NCBI GenBank assembly: GCA_025351675.1
Contig: JANXVK010000342.1
Span: 1-8,639 of the forward strand
Origin: Rhizobacter sp.
GTDB lineage: Bacteria; Pseudomonadota; Gammaproteobacteria; Burkholderiales; Burkholderiaceae_C
Reading direction: 5' to 3'
Length of the DNA stretch: 8,639 nucleotides
The position numbers and the translations under genes are program-made. Shown here one piece after another: positions 1 to 6,200 of this stretch (its first letter is position 1; each line of letters starts with the position of its first letter). Below the pieces are notes generated by a model. It saw only the letters and a list, made by a program, of their open reading frames with translations, ran no database searches and was not told where the DNA came from.

Positions 1-2
1 AG

Positions 3-422
3 CGCCTGGGCGCGCCGGGGCAGTTCGCGCAGGCCTACGTGGTGGCGCACGAGGTCGCTCACCACGTGCAGAACCAACTCGGCATCAGCGGCAAGGTCGA
101 CGCCAGCCGCCGCCGCGGCAGCGAGGCGCAGGCCAACGCGATGAGCGTGCGGCTCGAGTTGCAGGCCGATTGCTTCGCCGGGGTCTGGGCCAAGCGCTCG
201 CAGGCGGTCAGCACGTGGCGCCTGGAGCAGGGCGATATCGAAACCGCACTGAACGCCGCCTCGGCGATTGGCGACGACACCCTGCAGCGCAAGTCGCGCG
301 GTCAGGTCGTGCCCGAGAGCTTCACGCACGGCACGAGCGCGCAGCGTGTCGGCTGGTTCAAGCGCGGCTTCGAGTCGGGCAGCCCGGACCAGTGCAACAC
401 GTTTGAGGCGCGGCAGCTCTGA
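3..422 (+). CDS. Neutral zinc metallopeptidase, YpfJ family (3' part only)
   Basis: The reading frame is open from the window edge, so the N-terminus is missing; about 139 residues remain. The visible part has the zinc-protease motif HEVAHH (HExxH, bases 48-65) and, about 36 residues later, [12 protein letters not shown], whose Glu is the likely third zinc ligand. This spacing and the C-terminal pattern (a [13 protein letters not shown] ending with a late Cys) fit the putative neutral zinc metallopeptidase family that includes E. coli YpfJ. Members of that family are usually near 290 residues with one N-terminal membrane anchor, which would lie outside the window. The physiological substrate is not known for the family. 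Both zinc-binding motifs are intact, so the gene looks functional. The first in-frame GTG in the window (base 39) is inside the conserved domain and is not the real start. Confidence 0.9.
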   Translation, partial: RLGAPGQFAQAYVVAHEVAHHVQNQLGISGKVDASRRRGSEAQANAMSVRLELQADCFAGVWAKRSQAVSTWRLEQGDIETALNAASAIGDDTLQRKSRGQVVPESFTHGTSAQRVGWFKRGFESGSPDQCNTFEARQL

Positions 423-448
423 CATCTCGGGCCAGCGCCGGGCTGCCA

Positions 449-467
449 CGGGCCACGAAGAGGCCCG
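449..467. terminator. Hairpin after the metallopeptidase gene
   Basis: CGGGCC (449-454) and GGCCCG (462-467) form a perfect 6-bp stem with a 7-base loop, 26 bases after the metallopeptidase stop codon. No T-run follows, so it is only a possible terminator or 3'-end stabilising hairpin. Confidence 0.3.
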
Positions 468-502
468 CTGCGTGAACCTTGGCGGTCCGAGTTCCCCTTG
501 GG

Positions 503-523
503 AAGACGCGCCGCAGGCGTCTT
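503..523. terminator. Possible bidirectional terminator between convergent genes
   Basis: AAGACGC (503-509) and GCGTCTT (517-523) make a perfect 7-bp stem with a 7-base loop. It lies between the + strand metallopeptidase and the end of the - strand small membrane protein, 7 bases beyond the latter's stop. The stem carries A on one side and T on the other, as bidirectional terminators do, but the T-run is short (TCTT). Confidence 0.5.
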
Positions 524-530
524 GGGGCCG

Positions 531-797
531 TTATCCCAGTGCCACGATCCAGTCGCAGCGCAGGCGGTGCTCGTTGTGCAGCCTGCGCCGCACGGCGACG
601 TAGAGCCCGGGCAGGAACAGCACGCTGAGGCAGGCGAACTCGGCCCAGCCCGAGTTCATCAGGAAGGCGGTCGGGGCGCCGACCCAGCCGAGCAGCCAGA
701 CGGTCAGCACGACATCCCACAGCGCTTTTTCGACCGGGTGGCGGCGGCCCTGGCGCTGGTGCCAGAGCTTGAGTTCCTGAAACTGCTGAAGCGTCAT
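531..797 (-). CDS. Small membrane protein of unknown function, two predicted helices
   Basis: This 88-residue protein is not one I can name. It starts with a charged, Gln-rich amphipathic stretch (residues 1-24), then has two hydrophobic segments, about 25-47 and 52-69, joined by a short loop with APTAFLMNSGW, and ends in an Arg/His-rich tail (RRRLHNEHRLR). The likely topology is a hairpin in the inner membrane with both ends in the cytoplasm, by the positive-inside rule. The start was placed at the ATG at 797 because a GGAGG ribosome site lies 5 bases upstream; an in-frame TTG at 830 would add 11 residues but has no such support. It follows the MFS gene on the same strand after 82 bases that contain a hairpin, so it may be a separate unit. 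Confidence 0.7.
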   Translation of the reverse strand: MTLQQFQELKLWHQRQGRRHPVEKALWDVVLTVWLLGWVGAPTAFLMNSGWAEFACLSVLFLPGLYVAVRRRLHNEHRLRCDWIVALG

Positions 798-802
798 CGC
801 AG

Positions 803-807
803 CCTCC
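803..807 (-). promoter_or_regulatory. Ribosome binding site fixing the start of the small membrane protein
   Basis: Read on the minus strand this is GGAGG, 5 bases before the ATG at 797. It favours that ATG over the upstream in-frame TTG at 830. Confidence 0.75.
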
Positions 808-834
808 GATGATGGACCCGTCAGCTTCAATATA

Positions 835-850
835 GCCCTCGGTCGAGGGC
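835..850 (-). terminator. Hairpin with A/T-rich tail after the MFS gene
   Basis: On the minus strand GCCCTC-GACC-GAGGGC forms a perfect 6-bp stem with a 4-base loop, about 30 bases after the MFS stop codon, and is followed by TATATTG. It looks like a weak intrinsic terminator. The same TATATT (829-834) resembles a -10 hexamer and could serve the small membrane protein gene, but no good -35 sits at the proper distance. Confidence 0.45.
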
Positions 851-879
851 CGTGCTACACCCAGTCTGACGACCAACGG

Positions 880-2034
880 CTAGCGCTGGCGCAACGCCGC
901 CGCCGCGACGAAACTCAGCGCGACCAGCGGCAGCCCGACGCCGAAGGTCCAGCGGATGCCGAAGGCCTGCGCCACGTAGCCGAGCAGCGGTGGCCCGAGC
1001 AGGAAGGCGACGAACGAGAACTGCGCCAGTGCGGCGACGTTGGTCGCCGGTGCGCGGTCGGTGCGCTGCGCCGCGGCCGACATCGCGAGCGGAAAGATCG
1101 CGCTCGAGCCCACGCCCATCAGCGCAAAGCCGAGCAGCGCGGCCCAGGTGGCGGGCGCAGCGAACACCAACAGCGTGCCCGCGCCCAGCACGCCCAGCAG
1201 CACCCGCGCGACCGCGACCGGCTGGTGCTTCTCGACAAAGCGGTCGGCGAAGAAGCGCGCGATCGCCTGCGCGCCCGCGCCGATCGCGACCGCCAAGCCG
1301 GCCATGAACGGCGCGGCGCCGAACACGTCGCGCATGTAGATCGCCGACCAGTCGGCGCCTGCCCCTTCGAGCACCATCGCCGAGAGCGCGACCGCGACCA
1401 GCAACATCACGCTGCGGGTCGGCCGCGCGAAACGGGCCGCCGGTTGCGCGCCGGCGGTCGTATCGCGATGCGGCGCGGCGTCGAAGCGGCCGAGCAGCAG
1501 CGCGAGACCCACCCACTCGATCGGCACGATCAGCGCCAGGTGCAGTTGCGGCGAGACGCCGAGCTGCGACAGCGCCGCGCCGAACAGCCCGGCGACGAAG
1601 AAACCGACGCTCCAGAAACCATGCGCGCGGTTCATGAAGCGCACGCCGGTCTGGTGCTCGACCCGATCGGCCTCCAGGTTGACGATGATCTCGACCGCGC
1701 CGATGCACAGCCCGGCCGGCACCAGCAGCACGAACAACATCGCCGGGCTGGTGGCGTGCGACGCGAAGGCGTAGAACACCGGCAGCAGCGCCATCAACCC
1801 GAGCAGCGCGCGCCGGTGGCCGAGGCGTTCGAGCAAGCGGCCGCCGAAGGTCAGCGACACCATCGTGCCGCAGGCGGTGCCGATCAGCGCGAGGCCGAAC
1901 GCGCCCTCGGCCACGCCCAGCCCGCGCTGGATCTCGGGCAACCGCGGGAAGATGCCACCCATCGCGAACGCGTACAGAAAGAACGCCGCGTACACCCGCC
2001 ACGCCAGTGGCAGTTCGAGGCCGAATCGCCTCAC
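880..2034 (-). CDS. Major facilitator superfamily transporter (YbjJ-like)
   Basis: The 384-residue product is hydrophobic throughout with about 12 membrane segments, the usual MFS length. After the first two helices comes GGRLLERLGHRRAL (about residues 64-77), which matches MFS motif A in the loop between helices 2 and 3. The overall style (early GGIFPRLPEIQRGLG, a later FMNRAHGFWSVG segment, and a central hydrophilic loop near residues 190-205) recalls the E. coli YbjJ type of MFS protein; the substrate is unknown. The chosen start is a GTG at 2034, 10 bases after the stop of the alpha-hydroxy-acid dehydrogenase gene; no strong ribosome site is visible, so translation is probably coupled to that gene. 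Co-transcription hints that the substrate may relate to hydroxy-acid metabolism, which is inference only. Confidence 0.88.
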   Translation of the reverse strand: MRRFGLELPLAWRVYAAFFLYAFAMGGIFPRLPEIQRGLGVAEGAFGLALIGTACGTMVSLTFGGRLLERLGHRRALLGLMALLPVFYAFASHATSPAMLFVLLVPAGLCIGAVEIIVNLEADRVEHQTGVRFMNRAHGFWSVGFFVAGLFGAALSQLGVSPQLHLALIVPIEWVGLALLLGRFDAAPHRDTTAGAQPAARFARPTRSVMLLVAVALSAMVLEGAGADWSAIYMRDVFGAAPFMAGLAVAIGAGAQAIARFFADRFVEKHQPVAVARVLLGVLGAGTLLVFAAPATWAALLGFALMGVGSSAIFPLAMSAAAQRTDRAPATNVAALAQFSFVAFLLGPPLLGYVAQAFGIRWTFGVGLPLVALSFVAAAALRQR

Positions 2035-2044
2035 CGGACCGCGC

Positions 2045-3220
2045 TCAACCCGGCGCCACGACCAGCGAACTGCCCGGCACCGTTCCCGGCAGCAGGATGC
2101 CGCGATCGACCGATCGGATGTCGGTGTGGCCGCAGAAGGCCATCGTGATGTCGAGCTCCTTCGCGATGATCTCGAGCGCCTTGGTCACGCCGGCCTCGCC
2201 CATCGCGCCCAGGCCGTAGAGAAACGAGCGACCGATCAGCGTGCCCCTGGCGCCGAGGGCCACCGCCTTCAGCACATCCTGCCCGGAGCGGATGCCGCCG
2301 TCCATCCAGACCTCGATCGTCTTGCCGACCGCCTGCGTGATCGCCGGCAGCGCCTCGATCGACGACGGCGCGCCATCGAGCTGCCGCCCGCCGTGGTTCG
2401 AGACGATCATCGCGTCGGCGCCGCTCTCGACGGCGAGGCGCGCGTCTTCCTCGTCCATGATGCCCTTCAGGATCAGCTTGCCGCCCCAACGCTTCTTGAT
2501 CCACTCGACGTCGTTCCAGTCGAGCTTCGGGTCGAACTGCTCGCGCGTCCAGGTGGAGAGCGAGCTCATGTCGCTGACGCCTTTCGCGTGGCCGATCAAG
2601 TTGCCGAAGCCGTGGCGCTTCGTGCGCGCCATGCCCAGGCACCAGCGCGGCTTCGTCATCAGGTTCAGGATGTTCGCGAGCGTCGGCTTCGGCGGCGCGG
2701 TCAGGCCGTTCTTGATGTCCTTGTGGCGCTGGCCGAGCACCTGCAGGTCGAGCGTCAGCATCAGCGCGCTGACGTTGGCGGCCTTCGCGCGGTCCATCAG
2801 CCGGTCCATGAAGTCGCGGTCGCGCATCCAGTAGAGCTGGAACCAGAACGGCGAATGCGTCGCCTGCGCGATGTCTTCGATCGAGCAAATGCTCATCGTG
2901 CTGAGCGTGAACGGGATGCCGAACTTCTTCGCGGCGATCGCGCCCAGCATCTCGCCGTCGGCGTGCTGCATGCCGGTCAGACCGGTCGGCGCGATCGCGA
3001 CCGGCATCGCGGCGTCGAAGCCCGCCATCTGCGTGCGCAGGCTGCGGCCTTCCATGTTGACGGCGACACGCTGGCGCAGCTTGATCTTCTGGAAGTCGCT
3101 CTCGTTGGCGCGGTAGGTGCTCTCGGTCCACGAGCCCGAGTCGGCGTAGTCGTAGAACATGCGCGGCACGCGCTTCTCGGCGAGCACGCGCAGGTCTTCG
3201 ATGTTGGTGATCACGGGCAT
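2045..3220 (-). CDS. FMN-dependent alpha-hydroxy-acid dehydrogenase (L-lactate dehydrogenase/LldD type)
   Basis: The 391-residue product has the full TIM-barrel layout of the flavocytochrome b2/glycolate oxidase/LldD family, without a cytochrome domain. Family active-site positions are recognisable: Y25 in FYDYADSG, Y130 in FQLYWMRDR, D158 and R165 in LTLDLQVLGQR, K252 in LILKGI, and the catalytic H276 with R279 in SNHGGRQLDG; D307-GGIR and GR (330-331) bind the FMN phosphate. Such enzymes oxidise a 2-hydroxy acid to the 2-oxo acid and pass electrons to quinone or oxygen at the inner membrane. L-lactate is the commonest substrate, but mandelate, glycolate or others cannot be excluded from the sequence. 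The ATG at 3220 has a modest GGAA ribosome site 6 bases upstream. The gene follows dinB by 70 bases on the same strand and is nearly contiguous with the MFS gene. Confidence 0.9.
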   Translation of the reverse strand: MPVITNIEDLRVLAEKRVPRMFYDYADSGSWTESTYRANESDFQKIKLRQRVAVNMEGRSLRTQMAGFDAAMPVAIAPTGLTGMQHADGEMLGAIAAKKFGIPFTLSTMSICSIEDIAQATHSPFWFQLYWMRDRDFMDRLMDRAKAANVSALMLTLDLQVLGQRHKDIKNGLTAPPKPTLANILNLMTKPRWCLGMARTKRHGFGNLIGHAKGVSDMSSLSTWTREQFDPKLDWNDVEWIKKRWGGKLILKGIMDEEDARLAVESGADAMIVSNHGGRQLDGAPSSIEALPAITQAVGKTIEVWMDGGIRSGQDVLKAVALGARGTLIGRSFLYGLGAMGEAGVTKALEIIAKELDITMAFCGHTDIRSVDRGILLPGTVPGSSLVVAPG

Positions 3221-3290
3221 GGCTCATTCCGGGTTGGATCGTTGTCCGCGATGCTAACGGTGCGCGGCGCCGCGCTCCGCCGATCGCCTC

Positions 3291-4511
3291 TCAGGCCGGC
3301 GGTGGGGTGTCGAACAGTAGCAGGTTGCGATTGGTGTTGGGTTCGCGTGCCGCGAGCACGGTGGCGGCAGCATCGCCGGTGTGCAGCGGCGCGACCAGCT
3401 CGGCCAGCGTGGCGAGCGCGCCGGCGCGCACGCCGAGCAGGCGCAGCCGGCGGCTCAGGTCGACGCGCTTCAGGCATTCGCCGGCGGCGCGGCGGATCGT
3501 CTTCGCGTCCATCGTGTGGGCCGGCAGGCTGAGGTCGCGCGTCACGATCCTGAAATCGTCGAAGCGCAGCTTCACGCCGATCGTGCGGCTCGCGTAACCT
3601 TTTCGCGTGAGGTCGCCGGCGAGCTTCACGCACAGCTCGGTGAAGATCTCGCCGAGCGCGGCGCGGTCGCGCACCGCGTGCAGGTCGCGCTCGAACGTGG
3701 TTTCGCGGCTGATCGACTTCGGCTCGCTGAAGGTGACGACCGGCCGCTCGTCACGCCCGTGCGAAGCTTCGTGCAGCCAGGCGCCGTAACTCTTGCCGAA
3801 CGTGTCGATCAGCCATTGCGGCTCGGCGGCGGCGATGTCGCCGACCGTGTGCAGGCCGACGCCGGCCAGTTTCTCGTTCGCTTTCGGGCCGATGCCGTTG
3901 ACCTTCTTCGCGGCCAGCGGCCAGATGCGCGTGGCGATGTCTTGCGGCGCGAGCAGCGTAAGCCCGTTCGGTTTGTCGAGCTCGGAGGCGAGCTTCGAGA
4001 GCAGCTTGTTCGGCGTCACGCCGATCGAGCAGGACAGGCCGCCGGTGGCGTCGAAGACCGCGTCTTTCAGCTGCTGCGCGATGGCGCGGCCGGCGTCGAG
4101 TTGCGCGCCGGGGAGGTCGGTGAGATCGACGTAAATCTCGTCGATGCCGCGATCTTCGACGATCGGCGCGACCGCACGCACCGCGGCCTTGAAGAGCCGC
4201 GAGTAATTTTTGTACTGGTCGAAGTCGACCGGCAGCAGCACCGCGTCGGGCGCGAGTTTGGCGGCCTTCATCGTGCCCATCGCCGAGAACACGCCGAGCG
4301 CGCGCGCTTCATACGTGCTGGTCGTGATCACGCCGCGGCCGGTGTAGTCGCGCAGCAGCGAATACCTGCGCGTGCCGTCGACCTGCTCGACCGGTTGGTG
4401 CCGCCGCCCGCCGCCGATCACGACCGCGCGGCCACGCAGGTCGGGGTAGCGCAGCAACTCGACGGAGGCGTAGAACGCGTCCATGTCGAGGTGGGCGATC
4501 AGGCGAGGCAT
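3291..4511 (-). CDS. dinB: DNA polymerase IV (Y-family translesion polymerase)
   Basis: The 406-residue product begins MPRLIAHLDMDAFYASVE, giving the first metal ligands D9 and D11 and a tyrosine (Y14) at the steric-gate position. The second catalytic pair is D124-E125 in GIDEIYVD. Further family blocks follow: LSCSIGVTPNKLLSKLASELDKPNG in the palm, VNGIGPKANEKLAGVGLHTVGDIA (helix-hairpin-helix), and a little-finger domain starting near SISRETTF. The C-terminal NLLLF (396-400) could be a beta-clamp binding motif. Compared with E. coli Pol IV there are about 20 extra residues in the fingers between GG (34) and GVITT (60). The ATG at 4511 matches the short N-terminus of the family and lies 22 bases past a LexA box; an in-frame ATG at 4559 would place the box inside the gene. 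No purine-rich ribosome site precedes the 4511 start. Confidence 0.95.
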   Translation of the reverse strand: MPRLIAHLDMDAFYASVELLRYPDLRGRAVVIGGGRRHQPVEQVDGTRRYSLLRDYTGRGVITTSTYEARALGVFSAMGTMKAAKLAPDAVLLPVDFDQYKNYSRLFKAAVRAVAPIVEDRGIDEIYVDLTDLPGAQLDAGRAIAQQLKDAVFDATGGLSCSIGVTPNKLLSKLASELDKPNGLTLLAPQDIATRIWPLAAKKVNGIGPKANEKLAGVGLHTVGDIAAAEPQWLIDTFGKSYGAWLHEASHGRDERPVVTFSEPKSISRETTFERDLHAVRDRAALGEIFTELCVKLAGDLTRKGYASRTIGVKLRFDDFRIVTRDLSLPAHTMDAKTIRRAAGECLKRVDLSRRLRLLGVRAGALATLAELVAPLHTGDAAATVLAAREPNTNRNLLLFDTPPPA

Positions 4512-4533
4512 GAGGGGGGATTGTGGGCTGAGA

Positions 4534-4549
4534 CTGTGATTGTGTACAG
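4534..4549 (-). promoter_or_regulatory. LexA (SOS) box upstream of dinB
   Basis: CTGTGATTGTGTACAG matches the CTGT-N8-ACAG consensus of proteobacterial LexA boxes exactly and lies 22 bases before the dinB start. A weak -10-like CACAAT (minus strand, 4539-4544) with a poor -35-like TTCAGT (4561-4566) overlaps or flanks it, so bound LexA would block the promoter. SOS control of dinB is well established in E. coli, which supports the reading. Confidence 0.8.
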
Positions 4550-4561
4550 CATCCGGCATGA

Positions 4562-4870
4562 CTGAACCGCACGATCGAGTTCGGCGGTGCGGTCGTCGGC
4601 CATGTGGCGAGCTTCGAGCAGGGTGGCGAGCGCGAAGTCACCTACTGGATAGCCCGTGCGCACTGGGGCTGCGGCATCGCGACGCGGGCGCTGCGCTTGG
4701 CTCTGGCAGAACTGCCGACGCGTCCGCTGCACGCCCGCGCCGCCGCAGACAACGCGGCCTCGATCCGCGTGTTGACGAATTGCGGCTTCGTCGTGTGCGA
4801 CACCGACCGCGGTTTCGCGTCGGCGCGTGGCGCCGAGATCGACGAGGTGCTGCTGCGGCTGGACGCCTGA
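4562..4870 (+). pseudogene. GNAT-family acetyltransferase, 5'-truncated remnant
   Basis: The frame opens right after a TGA (4559-4561) and encodes about 102 residues that look like the C-terminal two-thirds of a GNAT N-acetyltransferase: IEFGGAVVGHVASF (a core beta strand region), EVTYWIARAHWGCGIATRALRLAL (acetyl-CoA binding motif A, of the R-x-x-W-G-x-G-x-A form), then NAASIRVLTNCGFVV (motif B). The N-terminal strand and helices, about 50-60 residues in this family, are absent, and the space they would need is taken by the dinB promoter and dinB itself. The only usable internal start is a GTG at 4604, which would give 88 residues starting inside the fold and has no clear ribosome site. It is most likely a decayed gene cut by a deletion; a short expressed protein is possible but unlikely to be active. 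The SenA-like gene starts 43 bases downstream. Confidence 0.7.
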
Positions 4871-4902
4871 CCGCTGCCACAATCATCCGTAACGCTTGAC
4901 GC

Positions 4903-4907
4903 AGGAG
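4903..4907 (+). promoter_or_regulatory. Ribosome binding site fixing the start of the SenA/EgtB-like gene
   Basis: AGGAG lies 6 bases before a GTG at 4914. An upstream in-frame TTG at 4896 would put this site inside the gene and has no ribosome site of its own, so the GTG is preferred. Confidence 0.75.
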
Positions 4908-4913
4908 CCGGCA

Positions 4914-6089
4914 GTGCAGGGTGTGGAGATCGCGAACGTGGACACGGCGCAGATGCGTCACGCCGGCAAGGAACTGCTGTCGCTCGCGCTGATGGACGCG
5001 CGCAACCACAGCCTGCGCTGGGCGGCGGCCTTCGAGGCCGCGCCTGCCGGCGCCGCGCCGCTGCTGTGGCAGTTGGGCCGGCTCGGCTGGTTCCAGGAAT
5101 ACTGGATCGCCCGCAACGTGCAGCGCCAACGCGGCGAGCGCTGCGATGCGACCCGGCCCAAGCTCGTGTCGATCCTGCCCGAGGCCGATGCGCTGTTCGA
5201 GTCGCCGCGCGCGGCGCCGATGACCGACCTGCAGACGATCCGCCAATACCTCGTCGACAGCCTCGAGACCACGCTCGAACTGCTCGAGACGGCCGCCGAA
5301 GATGACGACGCGCTGTACTTCTATCGCCTCGCGCTGCTGCGCGAGGACGATTGCGTCGAACGCTTCGCGCTGCTCGCGCAAACGCTGGGTTTCGACACCG
5401 GGCTGCGCGCGCCGTTGACCACGCGACCGATGCGCCCGCCGCTGCTGTTCCCGGCCACGCGCATCGCACTCGGAAGCGCGCCCGGCGGCTTCGTGCCCGA
5501 TCGCGAGAAGTGGGCGCACGAGGTCGTGCTGCCAGAGTTCGAGATCGATTCGCAGCCGGTCGCTTGGGCGCAGTACGGCGAGTTCGTCGAAGACGGCGGC
5601 TACGACGACCGCCGCCATTGGGCGCCGGCGGGCTGGGATTGGGTGCAGGCCGAAGGCCGCCGCACGCCGCGCTTCGTTGACCAGATGCGTCAGGGTGTGC
5701 TGCAGCAGCGCTTCGGCAAGCTGCTGCGCGTGCCGCTCGCGCAGCCGGCGATGCACGTGAGCTGGTTCGAAGCCGACGCCTGGTGCCGCTGGGCCGGGCG
5801 GCGTTTGCCTGCCGAGGCCGAGTGGGAAGCGGCGGCGCTGCAAGGTGCGACGCGCGGATTCCATTGGGGCGATGTGCGCGAATGGACGGCCGGCACGCTG
5901 CGGCCGTATCCGGGGGCGCCGTCTTCAGCTTCGCCGGGCCAATCGGGCGATGCTGGTGCGCAGCCGCGCCGCGTGCTGCGCGGCGCCTCGTTCGTGACCC
6001 GCGGCCGCTTGCGTCACGAGCAGGTGCGTGACGCCGAAGCGCCCGGTTTCGACGAAGGTTTCTGCGGCTTCCGCAGCTGCGCGGTCTGA
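4914..6089 (+). CDS. SenA/EgtB-like protein (DinB-type helical domain plus SUMF1/FGE domain), iron ligands apparently lost
   Basis: The 391-residue product has two parts. Residues about 14-165 are a helical DinB_2-type domain (LLSLALMDARNHSLRW, then LLWQLGRLGWFQEYW, then LYFYRLALLREDDCVERFALLAQTLG). Residues about 184-391 are a formylglycine-generating-enzyme-like domain (RIALGSAPGGF, HVSWFEADAWCRWAGRRLP, EAEWE, RVLRGASFVTRGRLR, GFCGFRSC). This layout is that of EgtB (ergothioneine sulfoxide synthase) and of selenoneine synthase SenA; the helical segments most resemble SenA-like proteins of Burkholderiales. EgtB binds Fe(II) by one His in a LAH-type motif and two in HxxxH. Here these places hold R56, R143 and C147. 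Near the end, VREWTA has Arg (322) where the family usually has Trp. The ordinary sulfoxide/selenoxide synthase reaction is therefore doubtful. No senB or senC lies alongside. The GTG start is set by an AGGAG. Confidence 0.8.
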   Translation: MQGVEIANVDTAQMRHAGKELLSLALMDARNHSLRWAAAFEAAPAGAAPLLWQLGRLGWFQEYWIARNVQRQRGERCDATRPKLVSILPEADALFESPRAAPMTDLQTIRQYLVDSLETTLELLETAAEDDDALYFYRLALLREDDCVERFALLAQTLGFDTGLRAPLTTRPMRPPLLFPATRIALGSAPGGFVPDREKWAHEVVLPEFEIDSQPVAWAQYGEFVEDGGYDDRRHWAPAGWDWVQAEGRRTPRFVDQMRQGVLQQRFGKLLRVPLAQPAMHVSWFEADAWCRWAGRRLPAEAEWEAAALQGATRGFHWGDVREWTAGTLRPYPGAPSSASPGQSGDAGAQPRRVLRGASFVTRGRLRHEQVRDAEAPGFDEGFCGFRSCAV

Positions 6090-6134
6090 TCTTCTCCACC
6101 TGGGGAAATCCCGCCCTGTGCGAGGGCACGGCGT

Positions 6135-6165
6135 GCTCGAACAATGGCCCAAGCGTTGTTCGAGC
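6135..6165. promoter_or_regulatory. 10-bp perfect inverted repeat in the leader of the Fe-S subunit gene
   Basis: GCTCGAACAA (6135-6144) and TTGTTCGAGC (6156-6165) are perfect inverted repeats around an 11-base centre. The pairing can extend inward and outward by G-T and G-C pairs to about 15 bp. It ends 35 bases before the small-subunit ATG. With no T-run it is a poor terminator; an operator for a regulator of the molybdenum hydroxylase operon, or an mRNA leader hairpin, is more likely. The regulator is not in the window. Confidence 0.5.
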
Positions 6166-6200
6166 GCGATCCATCCCGCGAATCCCACAGGAGACCAAGC

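Noticed and set aside
827..2002. Second - strand frame of 391 codons overlapping the MFS gene
   Set aside because: The product is Arg/Gly/Ala-rich with no membrane segments, while the overlapping frame gives a typical MFS protein.
3262..3275. 14-base palindrome GCGCGGCGCCGCGC between dinB and the dehydrogenase gene
   Set aside because: Made only of G and C, it is likely by chance in such DNA and has no T-tract or spacer; it is too weak to call a terminator or operator.
1865..3532. Long + strand open frame of 555 codons opposite the MFS and dehydrogenase genes
   Set aside because: It is antisense to two genes with clear family motifs. Its translation is rich in Arg, Ala, His and Asp with no recognisable domain, as expected for a shadow frame in GC-rich DNA.
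4511..4559. Upstream ATG at 4559 as the dinB start
   Set aside because: It would add 16 residues not seen in the family and would put the LexA box inside the coding region.
6113..6127. Short hairpin GCCCT-GTGCG-AGGGC after the SenA/EgtB-like gene
   Set aside because: Only a 5-bp stem with no T-run; not strong enough to call a terminator.
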